DNA from: BS750m-G62 sp964577175
GTDB lineage: Bacteria; Planctomycetota; Phycisphaerae; FEN-1346
Assembly: GCA_964577175.1 (NCBI GenBank)
Contig: CAZNYC010000112.1
Coordinates: 1 to 13,723, forward strand
Length of the DNA stretch: 13,723 bases
Direction of reading: 5' to 3'
How positions within the stretch are numbered: the first letter of the stretch is position 1; each line of letters opens with the position of its first letter. Positions 6,558 to 13,131 of the stretch are shown piece after piece. The notes beneath the pieces are model-generated. The model was not told where the DNA came from, searched no databases, and worked only from the letters and a program-made list of their open reading frames with translations. The translations under genes and the position numbers were made by a program.

Positions 6558-8141
6558 ATGAACCGTCGCACGTTTCTCGAAACCGCCGGCCTCGGCGCCG
6601 TCGCCGCGGGCGCAGCCGCCCTCGGTCCGTTCGCCCGCCCGGCACGCACCGCCGGCGCTCCGGCAAGCGCGCCGGGTGGTAAGGACGACCGCCCCAACAT
6701 CCTACTCATCATGGCCGACGACATGGGTTTCTCGGACATCGGCTGCTACGGCGGCGAGGTCCGCACGCCCCACATCGACGGCCTCGCGACGCGCGGCATC
6801 CGCTTCACCCAGTGCTACAACAACGCCAAGTGCGGGCCGACGCGGGCCTCGCTCCTGACGGGGCTGTACGACCAGCAGGTGGGCACCGGGCCGCTCAAAC
6901 ACAGCGTGACGCTGGGCGAGGTCCTCCGCGCCGCGGGCTACCGGACCCTGATGACCGGCAAGTGGCACCAGGGCGGCATCCCGGTGGAGCGCGGCTTCGA
7001 CCGCTATTACGGCCTCGCCGACGGGTGCTGCAACTTCTGGAATCCGGGCAAGCAGCGCGAGGGCGAGCCGCCCCCCGGCCGCAAGTGGAAACGCTGGCGA
7101 CGCTGGGCCATCGACGACAAGGTCTTCCGGCCGTACACGCCCGAGGACCGCGACTTCTACACCACCGACGCCTTTACGGATTACGCCCTCAAGTATCTCG
7201 ACGAGTACGGCAAAGAGGACCGGCCGCTCTTTTTGTACCTGGCGCATACGGCCCCGCACTATCCGCTGCACGCCTGGCCGGAAGACATCGCCCGCTACCG
7301 CGACACGTACACCGTGGGGTGGGACGAAATCCGCCGCCGCCGGTGGAAGCGGCAGGTCGAAATGGGCATCGCCGCCGAGGGCTGGGACCCCGCCCCGCGC
7401 GACCCCTCCGTCACCCCGTGGGACGAGGCGAAGGACAAGGACGAGTGGGCCCTGAAGATGGCCGTCTACGCCGCCATGATCGACCGGATGGATCAGAATA
7501 TCGGCCGCGTGCTCGCGAAGTTCCGGGACCTCGGGCGCCTCGAGAACACGCTGGTCATCTTCCTCTCGGACAACGGCGGGTGCGCCGAGAACGTGAACAA
7601 GACGCCGGACATCCCGCCCGGCCCCCTGCCCTCGTACCGGACGGTTGATAAGCCGTGGGCGAACGCCTCGAACACGCCGTTCCGCAAGTACAAATCGTGG
7701 GACCACGAAGGCGGCATCTGCACGCCGTTCATCGTCAGTTGGCCGGGCGTCGTCAAAAAGGGCGGCCGCATCGACCGCCGCGTGGGGCACATCATCGACG
7801 TGATGGCCACCGTCTGCGACGTGGCCGGCGCCGAGTATCCGTCGGAATACGACGGGCGCAAGGTCCTGCCGCTGGAGGGCAAGTCGCTCCGGCCGCTCTT
7901 CGAGGGCAAAGACCGCGAGGGGCACGAGGCCCTCTTCTGGCAGTTCGGCGGCTCGAAGGCGGTCCGCGCCGGCCAGTGGAAACTCGTCAAGCGCGGCAAC
8001 GACCCGTGGGAACTGTACGACATGGCCGCCGACCGCTGCGAACTGAACGACCTCGCAACGCAGCACCCCGACCGCGTCGAACGGATGGCCGGGATGTGGG
8101 ACGACTGGCGCCGGCGCTGCGCCCGCGATTACAAGGGTTGA
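6558..8141 (+). CDS. Tat-exported arylsulfatase-like sulfatase
   Basis: Predicted 527-residue type I sulfatase of the S1_4-like arylsulfatase group, complete. The N-terminus MNRRTFLETAG is a Tat motif followed by an Ala-rich hydrophobic stretch; there is no lipobox, so it is probably a soluble periplasmic or exported enzyme, unlike its neighbour. Asp54-Asp55 (IMADDMGFSDIGCYGG) and Asp338-Asn339 (SDNGGC) are the metal ligands. C-G-P-T-R at Cys92-Pro94-Arg96 is the formylglycine motif, and Lys135-Trp136-His137 (GKWH) is the usual active-site triplet. The segment MAVYAAMIDRMDQNIGRV is characteristic of the group and is shared with the upstream sulfatase as MAVFAAMIDRMDRNIARV, so the two are likely old paralogs. 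Activity needs a formylglycine-forming enzyme, which is not in the window. Which sulfated sugar it acts on cannot be told. Confidence 0.93.
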   Translation: MNRRTFLETAGLGAVAAGAAALGPFARPARTAGAPASAPGGKDDRPNILLIMADDMGFSDIGCYGGEVRTPHIDGLATRGIRFTQCYNNAKCGPTRASLLTGLYDQQVGTGPLKHSVTLGEVLRAAGYRTLMTGKWHQGGIPVERGFDRYYGLADGCCNFWNPGKQREGEPPPGRKWKRWRRWAIDDKVFRPYTPEDRDFYTTDAFTDYALKYLDEYGKEDRPLFLYLAHTAPHYPLHAWPEDIARYRDTYTVGWDEIRRRRWKRQVEMGIAAEGWDPAPRDPSVTPWDEAKDKDEWALKMAVYAAMIDRMDQNIGRVLAKFRDLGRLENTLVIFLSDNGGCAENVNKTPDIPPGPLPSYRTVDKPWANASNTPFRKYKSWDHEGGICTPFIVSWPGVVKKGGRIDRRVGHIIDVMATVCDVAGAEYPSEYDGRKVLPLEGKSLRPLFEGKDREGHEALFWQFGGSKAVRAGQWKLVKRGNDPWELYDMAADRCELNDLATQHPDRVERMAGMWDDWRRRCARDYKG

Positions 8142-8151
8142 CGCTTGTCAT

Positions 8152-8207
8152 CCCGGCGGGGTGGCATGCTTTCGCGCCTTTGCGAAAGCATGCGCCTGCG
8201 CGCCGGG
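8152..8207. repeat. Nested inverted repeat with 12-bp inner hairpin
   Basis: The inner hairpin is perfect: GCATGCTTTCGC (8164-8175), loop GCCTTT, GCGAAAGCATGC (8182-8193). An outer stem CCCGGCG (8152-8158) / CGCCGGG (8201-8207) encloses it. It starts 10 bases after the third sulfatase stop. It could end transcription or protect the 3' end, but no T-tract follows. A C-type fragment (TTGTCATCCCG) precedes it and the next repeat begins where it ends. Confidence 0.65.
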
Positions 8208-8279
8208 TGCCACGGCGGGTTTTGCCCCGCCGTGACCCGATCTCGCCCATGCACGGCCGGACAAGGCCGGCCGTGGCAC
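8207..8279. repeat. A-type nested-hairpin repeat with divergent arms
   Basis: Closing stem GTGC (8207-8210) / GCAC (8276-8279). Hairpin 1 is CACGGCGGG (8211-8219), loop TTTTGC, CCCGCCGTG (8226-8234). After a 17-nt spacer, hairpin 2 is CACGGCCGG (8252-8260), loop ACAAGG, CCGGCCGTG (8267-8275). The frame (CACGG ... CCGTG) is that of the copies at 2996 and 6465, but the inner four base pairs of each arm are different and still fully paired. Confidence 0.8.
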
Positions 8280-8298
8280 GTGTGTTGCCCATGGAGCC

Positions 8299-8314
8299 GC
8301 CGGACGTGTCCGGC
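8299..8314. repeat. Short palindrome before the first FAD oxidoreductase
   Basis: GCCGGAC (8299-8305), GT, GTCCGGC (8308-8314): 7-bp arms around a 2-base centre. The words CCGGAC and GTCCGG also occur at 4760-4777. It lies 24 bases before the start codon, so it may be a regulatory palindrome or another repeat remnant. Confidence 0.45.
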
Positions 8315-8338
8315 GCGTCACGTGAGAAAGGCCGACCC

Positions 8339-10018
8339 ATGCCCCCCACCCCCACCCGCCGCGAGTTCCTGGCGGCCGCCGCCCTGGCGGTCTGTGCCGG
8401 CTGCCGGCCGAGCGCCCGCACGGCACCGCCCCCCGCCCCCGCGGGCGGCGTCTACGACGTGGTCGTCTACGGCGGGACGTCGGCGGGCGTCGCCGCCGCC
8501 GTCCAGGCCGCACGCATGGGCAAGTCCGTCGTCCTCGTCGGCCCGGACGTGCATCTGGGCGGCCTGTCGAGCGGCGGCCTGGGCTGGACCGACACCGGCG
8601 ACAAGACGGTCATCGGCGGCCTCAGCCGCGAGTTCTACCGCCGCGTCAAGGCCCATTACGACGAGCCCGAGGGGTGGCGTTGGCAGAAACCCGGCGACTA
8701 CGACCGCTACCGCCCCGCCGAGGACGCCCAGTGGACCTTCGAACCCCACGTGGCCGAGCGGGTCTTCGAGGCCCTCGTCCGCCAGGCCCGCGTGCCGGTC
8801 GTCCGCGGTCGCCGGCTCGACCGCCAGCGCGGCGTGGCTGTCGAGGACGGCCGCATCGTCGCCGTCACGATGCTCGGCGGCGAGACGTACCGCGGCCGCA
8901 TGTTCATCGACGCCACCTACGAGGGCGACCTCCTCGCCGCCGCCGGCGTCACGTATACCGTCGGCCGCGAGTCGCAGGACGCCTATGGCGAGAAGTGGAA
9001 CGGCGTCCAGACGGGCGTCCTGCACCACCGGCACCATTTCGGGGTGCTCGAGAAGCCCATCGACCCGTACGTGGTGCCGGGCGATGCGTCGAGCGGCCTC
9101 CTGCCGCGCATCAGCCCCAAGCCGCCGGGCGCGTTCGGCTCGGGCGATGACACGGTCCAGGCGTACTGCTTCCGCATGTGCCTGACGGACGTGCCGGCCA
9201 ACCGCGTCCCCTTCCCGAAACCCGACGGCTACGACCCCGGCCAGTACGCCCTCCTGCTTCGCATCTTCGACGCCGGATGGCGCGAGACGTTCCACAAGTT
9301 CGACCCCATCCCCAACCGCAAGACCGACACGAACAACCACGGCCCGTTCTCGACGGACAACATCGGCTACAACTACGATTACCCGGAGGCCTCGTACGCG
9401 CGGCGGGAGGAGATCGTCCGCGAGCACGAAACGTATCAGAAAGGCCTCATGTACTTCATCGCCAACGATCCGCGCGTGCCGAAAGACGTGCAGCGCCGCA
9501 TGCGCCGGTGGGGCTTGGCGAAGGACGAGTTCGTCGACAACGGCCACTGGCCGCACCAGATCTACGTCCGCGAGGCCCGCCGCATGGTCGGCCGGTTCGT
9601 CATGACCGAGCACCAGTGCCTGGGCCGCCGCGAGGTGCCCGAGCCGGTGGGCATGGGCTCGTACACGATGGACAGCCACAACGTGCAGCGGTACGTCACG
9701 CCCGACGGGCACGTGCAGAACGAGGGGGACATCGGCGTCAGGCCGCCCCGGCCGTACCGGATCGCCTACGGGGCGCTCGTGCCGAAGAAGCACGAATGCA
9801 GGAATCTGCTTGTGCCGGTGTGCGTGTCGTCGTCGCACATCGCGTACGGGTCGATCCGGATGGAACCGGTGTTCATGATCCTGGGGCAGTCGTCGGCGAC
9901 GGCCGCCGTGCTGGCCCTCGACGGCGGCCTGGCCGTCCAGGACGTGCCGCATGCGCGCCTGCGCGAGCGTCTCCTGGCGGACGGCCAGGTCCTGGACCTC
10001 GACCAGGCGCGGAAATGA
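8339..10018 (+). CDS. Tat-exported FAD-dependent oxidoreductase (PF12831-like), first copy
   Basis: Predicted 559-residue flavoprotein of the FAD_oxidored family; substrate unknown. The start at 8339 (MPPTPTRREFL) gives a twin-arginine motif, with AAAGG 7 bases upstream; the frame is open much further up but overlaps the previous sulfatase and the repeats. After the hydrophobic stretch there is V-C-A-G-C (Cys22), a weak lipobox because position -3 is Cys. The Rossmann dinucleotide site is VVVYGGTSAGVAAAVQAARMG (Gly45, Gly46, Gly50), followed by LGGLSSGGLGWTD, usual in this family. The MFIDATYEGDLLAAAGV segment and the C-terminal SSSHIAYGSIRMEPVFMILGQS segment complete the FAD fold. It follows two sulfatases and precedes a second FAD enzyme, which suggests oxidation of a sugar or side group from the same glycan, an inference from context only. 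Confidence 0.88.
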   Translation: MPPTPTRREFLAAAALAVCAGCRPSARTAPPPAPAGGVYDVVVYGGTSAGVAAAVQAARMGKSVVLVGPDVHLGGLSSGGLGWTDTGDKTVIGGLSREFYRRVKAHYDEPEGWRWQKPGDYDRYRPAEDAQWTFEPHVAERVFEALVRQARVPVVRGRRLDRQRGVAVEDGRIVAVTMLGGETYRGRMFIDATYEGDLLAAAGVTYTVGRESQDAYGEKWNGVQTGVLHHRHHFGVLEKPIDPYVVPGDASSGLLPRISPKPPGAFGSGDDTVQAYCFRMCLTDVPANRVPFPKPDGYDPGQYALLLRIFDAGWRETFHKFDPIPNRKTDTNNHGPFSTDNIGYNYDYPEASYARREEIVREHETYQKGLMYFIANDPRVPKDVQRRMRRWGLAKDEFVDNGHWPHQIYVREARRMVGRFVMTEHQCLGRREVPEPVGMGSYTMDSHNVQRYVTPDGHVQNEGDIGVRPPRPYRIAYGALVPKKHECRNLLVPVCVSSSHIAYGSIRMEPVFMILGQSSATAAVLALDGGLAVQDVPHARLRERLLADGQVLDLDQARK

Positions 10019-10040
10019 TATCAGGCTAACGTGCGCCGGG

Positions 10041-10187
10041 TGTGTCATTCCGACCGAGGCCCTTCAGGGCCGAGCGGAGGAATCTCGCCTCGAAAGGCAG
10101 GCAACCGGCAACGGGCACTCGGCAACAGGCAACGGCAACGACCACGGCGATATCCCTCGACTCGCTGCGCTCGCTCGGGATGACACA
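10041..10187. repeat. C-type repeat, head-to-head pair with GGCAAC-rich centre
   Basis: Terminal inverted repeats of 13 bp with one mismatch: TGTGTCATTCCGA (10041-10053) and TCGGGATGACACA (10175-10187). Next to the left end is a small hairpin GGCCC (10058-10062), loop TTCA, GGGCC (10067-10071), then GAGCGGAGGAATCTCGCC as at 3079. The centre (about 10098-10140) is an imperfect run of GGCAAC words. The right part (CTCGACTCGCTGCGCTCGCTCGGG) is the other common arm of this family. It lies wholly between the two FAD genes. Confidence 0.7.
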
Positions 10188-10219
10188 TTCGGCCCAGTTG
10201 TGCAATCGGACACCAGCCG

Positions 10220-10225
10220 AAAGGA
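10220..10225 (+). promoter_or_regulatory. Ribosome binding site fixing the start at 10231
   Basis: AAAGGA lies 5 bases before ATG 10231, matching the Tat-sulfatase genes exactly. Confidence 0.65.
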
Positions 10226-10230
10226 TCGCC

Positions 10231-11550
10231 ATGAATCGCCGCACCTTTCTCGGGGCCGCGGGCACGGCCGTAGCCGCCGCCGGCCTGCCGCAGACGTCTC
10301 GCGCAAGTGATGCATCCACGGGGACTTACCACGAATCGGCCCGCGACGTGCCGGTCGTCGAGGAGGCCGACGTCCTCGTCGCCGGGGCGGGGCCCGCGGG
10401 CATCGCGGCCGCCCTCGCCGCCGCACGGGCCGGCGCGCGCACCCGCCTCATCGAGACCGACGGGTGCCTCGGCGGCACGTGGACGGCCGGTCTCCTCTGC
10501 TGGGTCATCGACGCCGCAAACAAGGGCGGCATCATGGCCGAACTCATCGAGGACCTCCAACGCCGCGGCAGTTACGTGCCGCGCCGCGGCCCGAACTTCG
10601 CCTTCGACGCCGAGATCATGAAACTCCTGCTCGAGGACAAGATGGCCGAGGCCGGCGCCCGCGTCCGCCTCCGCACCCGCGTCGTCGCCGCCGGTGCCGA
10701 GGGCGGCCGCCTCACCACCGCCGTCACCGAATCGAAGTCCGGCCGCGAGGCCTGGCGGGCCAAGGTCTTCGTCGACTGCACCGGCGACGGCGACCTCGCC
10801 GCCCGGGCCGGCTGCGGCTTCGACCTCGGCCACCCCGAGACCGGCAAGTGCCAGCCGATGACGCTCTTCGCCCTGATGACCGGCATCCGGTTCCGGGAAA
10901 TCGAACCGTTCGTCGGCGGCGGGATGGGCGAGCCGAAACGCCGCCTCCTCGCCGCCATCCGCGAGGGCGGGTTCGAACCGTCCTACCACGGGCCCACCCT
11001 CTTCCGCATCCGCGACGACCTGTTCACGATTTCCGCGAATCACCAGTACGGCCGCCTCGCGACGAGCGCCGCCGACGTCACGGCCGCCACCCTCCAGGGG
11101 CGGCAGGAACTGCACGCCATCGTCAAGGCCCTGCGGTCCCTGGGGGAGCCGTGGTCGGACCTGGCGATCGTCGCCACCGCCGAGCACATCGGCGTCCGTG
11201 AGGGCCGCCGCATCCACGGCCGGTACACCGTGACGGTCGACGACATGGTCCGCGGCGCCCGCTTCGACGACGCCGTCTGCCGGGCCACGTTCTGCATCGA
11301 CGTGCACTCGACCGACCCCGGCAAGACGAAGGGCGTCGAGGGCCGGGCGGGCGTGAAGACGAAGCCGTACGACATCCCGCTCCGCTCGCTCATCGCCAGG
11401 GACGTGCGGGGCCTGATGATGGCCGGCCGGTGCATCAGCGGCGACTTCCTGGCCCACTCCAGTTACCGCGTGACCGGCAACGCCGTGGCGATGGGCGAAG
11501 CCGCCGGCCGCCACGCCGCCGAGTGCACCCTGGCGGGGACGACGCCGTAG
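10231..11550 (+). CDS. Tat-exported FAD-dependent oxidoreductase (PF12831-like), second copy
   Basis: Predicted 439 residues. The start at 10231 gives MNRRTFLGAAG, a Tat motif, then an Ala-rich stretch with a plausible cleavage after Ser-Arg-Ala (about residue 25). The longer frame from 10042 would translate the C-type repeat and was rejected. The FAD site is VLVAGAGPAGIAAALAAARAG (Gly52, Gly54, Gly57). ETDGCLGGTWTAGLL, the VFVDCTGDGDLAARAG segment and the C-terminal RGLMMAGRCISGD ... RVTGNAVAMGEAAG block are hallmarks of the FAD_oxidored family. It is about 120 residues shorter than the upstream flavoenzyme and clearly distinct in sequence, so the two are not a recent tandem duplication. Tat export fits a protein that folds around FAD in the cytoplasm. 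Electron acceptor and substrate are not evident. Confidence 0.88.
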   Translation: MNRRTFLGAAGTAVAAAGLPQTSRASDASTGTYHESARDVPVVEEADVLVAGAGPAGIAAALAAARAGARTRLIETDGCLGGTWTAGLLCWVIDAANKGGIMAELIEDLQRRGSYVPRRGPNFAFDAEIMKLLLEDKMAEAGARVRLRTRVVAAGAEGGRLTTAVTESKSGREAWRAKVFVDCTGDGDLAARAGCGFDLGHPETGKCQPMTLFALMTGIRFREIEPFVGGGMGEPKRRLLAAIREGGFEPSYHGPTLFRIRDDLFTISANHQYGRLATSAADVTAATLQGRQELHAIVKALRSLGEPWSDLAIVATAEHIGVREGRRIHGRYTVTVDDMVRGARFDDAVCRATFCIDVHSTDPGKTKGVEGRAGVKTKPYDIPLRSLIARDVRGLMMAGRCISGDFLAHSSYRVTGNAVAMGEAAGRHAAECTLAGTTP

Positions 11551-11581
11551 CGCGGGGGGACTTCACGAAGTGCACAGACGT

Positions 11582-11679
11582 TGTCATTCTGAGGGACGCT
11601 TGCGGCCCGAAGAATCTCGCCGGGGCTGTGGTGGTTCGCCTTTCGCACGGCGAGATGCTTCGCTTCGCTCAGCATGACA
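11582..11679. repeat. C-type repeat, head-to-head pair
   Basis: Outer arms TGTCATTCTGAG (11582-11593) and CTCAGCATGACA (11668-11679) pair with one mismatch. Inner arms GAAGAATCTCGCC (11609-11621) and GGCGAGATGCTTC (11649-11661) also pair with one mismatch. The left and right parts are therefore inverted copies around a 27-base centre. It occupies most of the 174-base gap before the propeller gene and ends 35 bases before its ribosome site (GGAG, 11714-11717). Confidence 0.75.
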
Positions 11680-11724
11680 TGCGAAGCACTCCTTTGTCGC
11701 GTCGCACGGTTCTGGAGATTAAAC

Positions 11725-13083
11725 ATGCCACACCGAATCGTCATTGCGAGCGTTCTTGCACTGGCCCTCGCCTTGGCCGCCGCGGCCCAGGCCGCCTGGC
11801 CTCGCCACACCATCGACGACTCCAGCCGCGGGGCGGACGGCGTCCGGCTCCGGGACGTCGAGGGCGACGGCGACCAGGACATCGTCACCGGCTGGGAAGA
11901 GGGCGGCATTACCCGCGTCTACCTCAACCCCGGGCCCGAGAAGGCGAAGGGCAAATGGCCGGCCGTCACCGTCGGCAAGACGCCCAACGTCGAGGACGCC
12001 GTCTTCTTCGACCTCGACGGCGACGGCGCCTGCGACGTCATCTCCTGCTGCGAAGGCCGCACGCGGACCGTCTTCGTCCACTGGGCGCCGAAGGAGCCGG
12101 ACCGCCACCTCGCCCCCGATGCCTGGACGACCGAGGCCGTACCCGCCTCCAAGGGCCGGATGATGTGGATGTTCGCCGTGCCGAGGCACGCCGGCATTCA
12201 TCGGCACGGCGAGGCCGCCATCGTCGCCGCCGGCAAGGGGAAGGGCGCCGCCGTCGGCTGGTTCCACATCCCCAAGGACAAGCGGCGCGACCTCGCCGCC
12301 TGGACGTGGCACCCGCTCGAAGACGTCGGCTGGGTCATGTCCCTCCGTCTCGCCCCCATCGGCACCGACCGCGGCTTCGACATCCTCGTCTCCGACCGCA
12401 AGGGCCCCACGCGCGGCGTCTTCTGGCTCGAAAACCCCTGGGCCCACGGCGACCCCGCCGACGCCGACGCCTGGCGCCGGCATGACATCGGCGGCAAGGG
12501 CCGCGAGGTCATGTTCCTCGACTGCGCCGACCTCGACGGCGACGAGATGTACGACGTAGTCGTCGCCACGAAGCCGCGCGACATCCTCTTCTGCCGGCGT
12601 ATCGAAAAGCCGGGTGGCACCCGGCAGCCCCGTCACGCGGGTGCCACGGTTTGCTCGTCAAACCGTGAGTCTCGTGTGGCCCGGCCGGTCTTGTCCGGCC
12701 GGGAGCGCACGGATTGGCAAGCAATCCGTGGCACCCGGCGCGGCAGTACCATCGCGTGGGAGGAACGCACCATCCGCATGCCCGACACCGCCGGCACCGC
12801 TAAGGCCGTGGCCGTCGGCGACATCGACGGCGACGGCCGCCCCGACCTCGTCTTCTCCTGCGAAGGCGCCGCGCCGCCGCGTTCCGGCGTCATGTGGCTG
12901 AAGAACACCGCGGACACCTTCGCCTCGGCCGACTGGCCCGCCCACGACATCAGCGGGCCCGAGGGCGTCAAGTTCGACCGGATGGAACTGGTGGACCTCG
13001 ACGGCGACGGCGACCTCGACGTCCTCACGTGCGAGGAACGCGCCCGCCTCGGCGTCATCTGGTACGAGAACCCGGCCCGCTGA
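11725..13083 (+). CDS. Secreted VCBS/FG-GAP beta-propeller protein with in-frame repeat insertion
   Basis: Predicted 452 residues. The start at 11725 gives a Sec signal (MPHRIV, then a Leu/Ala core ending AQA-A at about 23) and has GGAG 7 bases upstream. Calcium-binding-type D-x-D/E-G-D-x-x-x-D motifs lie at about residues 44-52, 96-104, 269-277, 366-374 and 424-432, each followed by a V/I-rich strand, the pattern of FG-GAP/VCBS beta-propeller blades. Such proteins bind ligands or surfaces; no catalytic site is seen. Residues about 299-341, between the third and fourth motifs, are encoded by a hairpin repeat (12638-12737 and its flanks) and look foreign: they are rich in Arg, Ser and Thr and lack the blade pattern. 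The frame stays open, so the gene may still make a full protein, but loss of function is possible. It is the last gene of the same-strand run. Confidence 0.85.
   Translation: MPHRIVIASVLALALALAAAAQAAWPRHTIDDSSRGADGVRLRDVEGDGDQDIVTGWEEGGITRVYLNPGPEKAKGKWPAVTVGKTPNVEDAVFFDLDGDGACDVISCCEGRTRTVFVHWAPKEPDRHLAPDAWTTEAVPASKGRMMWMFAVPRHAGIHRHGEAAIVAAGKGKGAAVGWFHIPKDKRRDLAAWTWHPLEDVGWVMSLRLAPIGTDRGFDILVSDRKGPTRGVFWLENPWAHGDPADADAWRRHDIGGKGREVMFLDCADLDGDEMYDVVVATKPRDILFCRRIEKPGGTRQPRHAGATVCSSNRESRVARPVLSGRERTDWQAIRGTRRGSTIAWEERTIRMPDTAGTAKAVAVGDIDGDGRPDLVFSCEGAAPPRSGVMWLKNTADTFASADWPAHDISGPEGVKFDRMELVDLDGDGDLDVLTCEERARLGVIWYENPAR
12609..12625. repeat. Small hairpin next to the intragenic repeat
   Basis: GCCGGGT (12609-12615), loop GGC, ACCCGGC (12619-12625). 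It lies at the left boundary of the foreign-looking segment in the propeller gene and shares the GGTGGCACC-like words of the repeat, so it may be debris from an earlier insertion. Confidence 0.5.
12638..12737. repeat. Four-way (cloverleaf) nested-hairpin repeat inside a coding sequence
   Basis: Closing stem CGGGTGC (12638-12644) / GCACCCG (12731-12737). Hairpin 1 is CACGGTTTG (12645-12653), loop CTCGT, CAAACCGTG (12659-12667). Hairpin 2 (B-type) is CCCGGCCGG (12680-12688), loop TCTTGT, CCGGCCGGG (12695-12703), preceded by GTGTGG. Hairpin 3 is CACGGATTG (12708-12716), loop GCAAG, CAATCCGTG (12722-12730). The two outer hairpins abut the closing stem with no free base. Compared with the copies at 2996 and 6465, the 16-nt spacer here is 40 nt, and the difference (24) equals the length of the added B hairpin. 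The right flank (GCGCGGCAGTAC) resembles the right flanks at 403-417 and 6537-6544. Confidence 0.88.
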
Positions 13084-13096
13084 CTGCCGCCCCCGG

Positions 13097-13109
13097 CCGC
13101 GCTTCGCGG
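13097..13109. terminator. Weak hairpin between convergent genes, possible terminator
   Basis: CCGCG (13097-13101), loop CTT, CGCGG (13105-13109) lies in the 48-base gap between the propeller stop (13083) and the serpin stop (13132). There is no T-tract on either strand, so termination is only suggested by position. Confidence 0.25.
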
Positions 13110-13131
13110 GCGCGAGCCGCGTGCCCCCGCC

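Noticed and set aside
7655..8338. Longer N-terminus for the first FAD enzyme overlapping the third sulfatase
   Set aside because: The frame is open only because of GC bias; ATG 8339 gives a proper Tat signal with AAAGG upstream.
10042..10230. Longer N-terminus for the second FAD enzyme
   Set aside because: The added 63 residues are the translation of a C-type repeat; ATG 10231 has a ribosome site and a Tat signal.
306..11679. Repeats as ends of an insertion sequence
   Set aside because: No transposase or integrase gene lies between any pair of copies, and no target duplication is evident.
12638..12737. Four-way cloverleaf fold as a tRNA gene
   Set aside because: The hairpins have 9-bp stems with 5-6 nt loops, the variable features and TTC-type T-loop of tRNAs are absent, and the same units recur as simple two-hairpin repeats.
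306..12737. Repeated palindromes as a CRISPR array
   Set aside because: Copies are kilobases apart and in different gaps; there is no regular repeat-spacer spacing and no cas gene.
11725..13083. Propeller gene as a pseudogene broken by the repeat
   Set aside because: The frame is intact across the insertion and both flanks keep the blade motifs, so I annotate it as a gene, though loss of function cannot be excluded.
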